The notes under the pieces are model-generated. The model had not been told where the DNA came from, ran no database searches, and was given only the letters and a program-made list of their open reading frames with translations. From Bdellovibrionales bacterium (GTDB lineage Bacteria > Bdellovibrionota > UBA1018 > CAIPTA01): a DNA stretch of 5,492 bases. The stretch is taken from NCBI GenBank assembly GCA_021730855.1, contig JAKFYM010000273.1:1-5492 (forward strand), in the 5' to 3' direction. Positions within the stretch are counted from its first letter, which is position 1; each line of letters opens with the position of its first letter. A program made the position numbers and the translations under genes. Positions 4,971-5,492 of the stretch are shown here, piece by piece.

Positions 4971-5492
4971 TTAGGCGAGCCCTTTGAGGTCTTCCATGGT
5001 CTCAACGCCCCGGCTTTTTATCTCGCGTTCAATGCGGCGCAAGAGGCCGGAGAGCACCTTGCCCGGGCCGATTTCAAAGGCTTCGGTCACTTCCAGGCCC
5101 TTGAGGAGCTGCATACTCTGCTCCCAGCGCACGGATCCGCAGATCTGCTCGAGCAGGAGGGGCACAATGCTTTCGGGATCGGACTGCAGTTTGGCATTCA
5201 CGTTCGCAAGATAAGGAAAAGCGGGAGGGGCAATCGAGGTAGCCGCTAGCAAAGGCCGCATCCGCTCTTCGGCTTTTTTCATGAGCGAGCAGTGGAAGGG
5301 CGCCGATACGGAAAGCAAAACCGCCTTGGCAATCCCATACCCTGGGTCGGCCGCGGCCAGGCGCACCGCTTCTTCCACCGCTTCTTTATGGCCGGAGATC
5401 ACGATCTGCCCGCCCCCATTGAAGTTGGCCATTTCGCAGATGCGGCGTGCCCCTCCACTGGCGGCTTCGCATAAAGATTTGACCTTGGCTTC
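4971..5492 (-). CDS. fabD: Malonyl-CoA:ACP transacylase, C-terminal part (cut by window edge)
   Basis: Transfers malonyl from CoA to acyl carrier protein in fatty-acid synthesis, in the cytosol. The frame is open from the window edge; the 173 visible residues are the C-terminal half or so, and the nucleophile motif GHSLG should lie outside the window. Visible family marks, numbered from the edge: NFNGGGQIVISGHKEAVEEA at 23-42, the catalytic His67 in SVSAPFHCSLMKKAEERM (61-78), and the C-terminal FEIGPGKVLSGLLRRIE. The Met at 5432 is internal, because homology continues upstream of it (a CEAASGG-containing helix before NFN). The stop is TAA, followed by the AT-rich intergenic region and the protease on the same strand. 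Whether other fab genes precede it cannot be seen. Confidence 0.95.
   Translation of the reverse strand, partial: EAKVKSLCEAASGGARRICEMANFNGGGQIVISGHKEAVEEAVRLAAADPGYGIAKAVLLSVSAPFHCSLMKKAEERMRPLLAATSIAPPAFPYLANVNAKLQSDPESIVPLLLEQICGSVRWEQSMQLLKGLEVTEAFEIGPGKVLSGLLRRIEREIKSRGVETMEDLKGLA

Noticed and set aside
5430..5432. Internal ATG at 5432 as the true start of a short 153-residue protein
   Set aside because: FabD-like sequence continues in frame upstream of this Met to the window edge, so the gene is cut by the window rather than truncated.

Overview
The window is a compact piece of bacterial chromosome with seven protein genes and no RNA genes, mobile elements or CRISPR arrays. By eye the coding DNA is moderately GC-rich, and the only long AT-rich stretch is the intergenic DNA at about 4880-4950. 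The genes are mostly housekeeping enzymes of a Gram-negative-type bacterium: FolE and FabD of proteobacterial type, a PilZ c-di-GMP effector, a two-domain 6-carboxytetrahydropterin-synthase-like protein, and an exported V8/trypsin-like protease. A proteobacterium or a Bdellovibrio-like relative would fit, but this is a guess from protein style and no marker gene settles it.

Layout. Positions 15-2476 on the plus strand hold a likely operon: class I dihydroorotase (de novo pyrimidine synthesis), cytidine deaminase (pyrimidine salvage) and a PilZ-domain protein. The last two overlap by 14 nt. Converging on it from the minus strand (2442-3290) is a double-domain PTPS/QueD-like gene whose end overlaps the PilZ gene by 35 nt. 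Across a 76-nt intergenic region lies folE (GTP cyclohydrolase I, plus strand, 3367-4008), divergent from the PTPS-like gene. FolE makes 7,8-dihydroneopterin triphosphate, the substrate of PTPS/QueD enzymes, so this pair is functionally coherent. folE in turn overlaps by 17 nt the 3' end of a convergent secreted serine protease (minus, 3992-4867). A 103-nt intergenic region, AT-rich in its middle and carrying a 9-2-9 palindrome, separates the protease from the C-terminal part of fabD (minus, 4971 to the window edge).

Main points for a second look: (1) the PTPS-like protein appears to be a duplication in which the N-terminal copy has lost the zinc/Cys site and the C-terminal copy keeps it; (2) cdd, folE and the PTPS-like gene lack a usable Shine-Dalgarno sequence, and each has a -10-like hexamer ending exactly 6 nt before the ATG, suggesting leaderless mRNAs; (3) a perfect 10-bp inverted repeat brackets the PTPS-like start codon; (4) both convergent gene pairs overlap at their 3' ends; (5) the dihydroorotase has Gln in place of the first metal-binding His. 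I do not see evidence of a wholly new multi-gene system; the interest is in these details.
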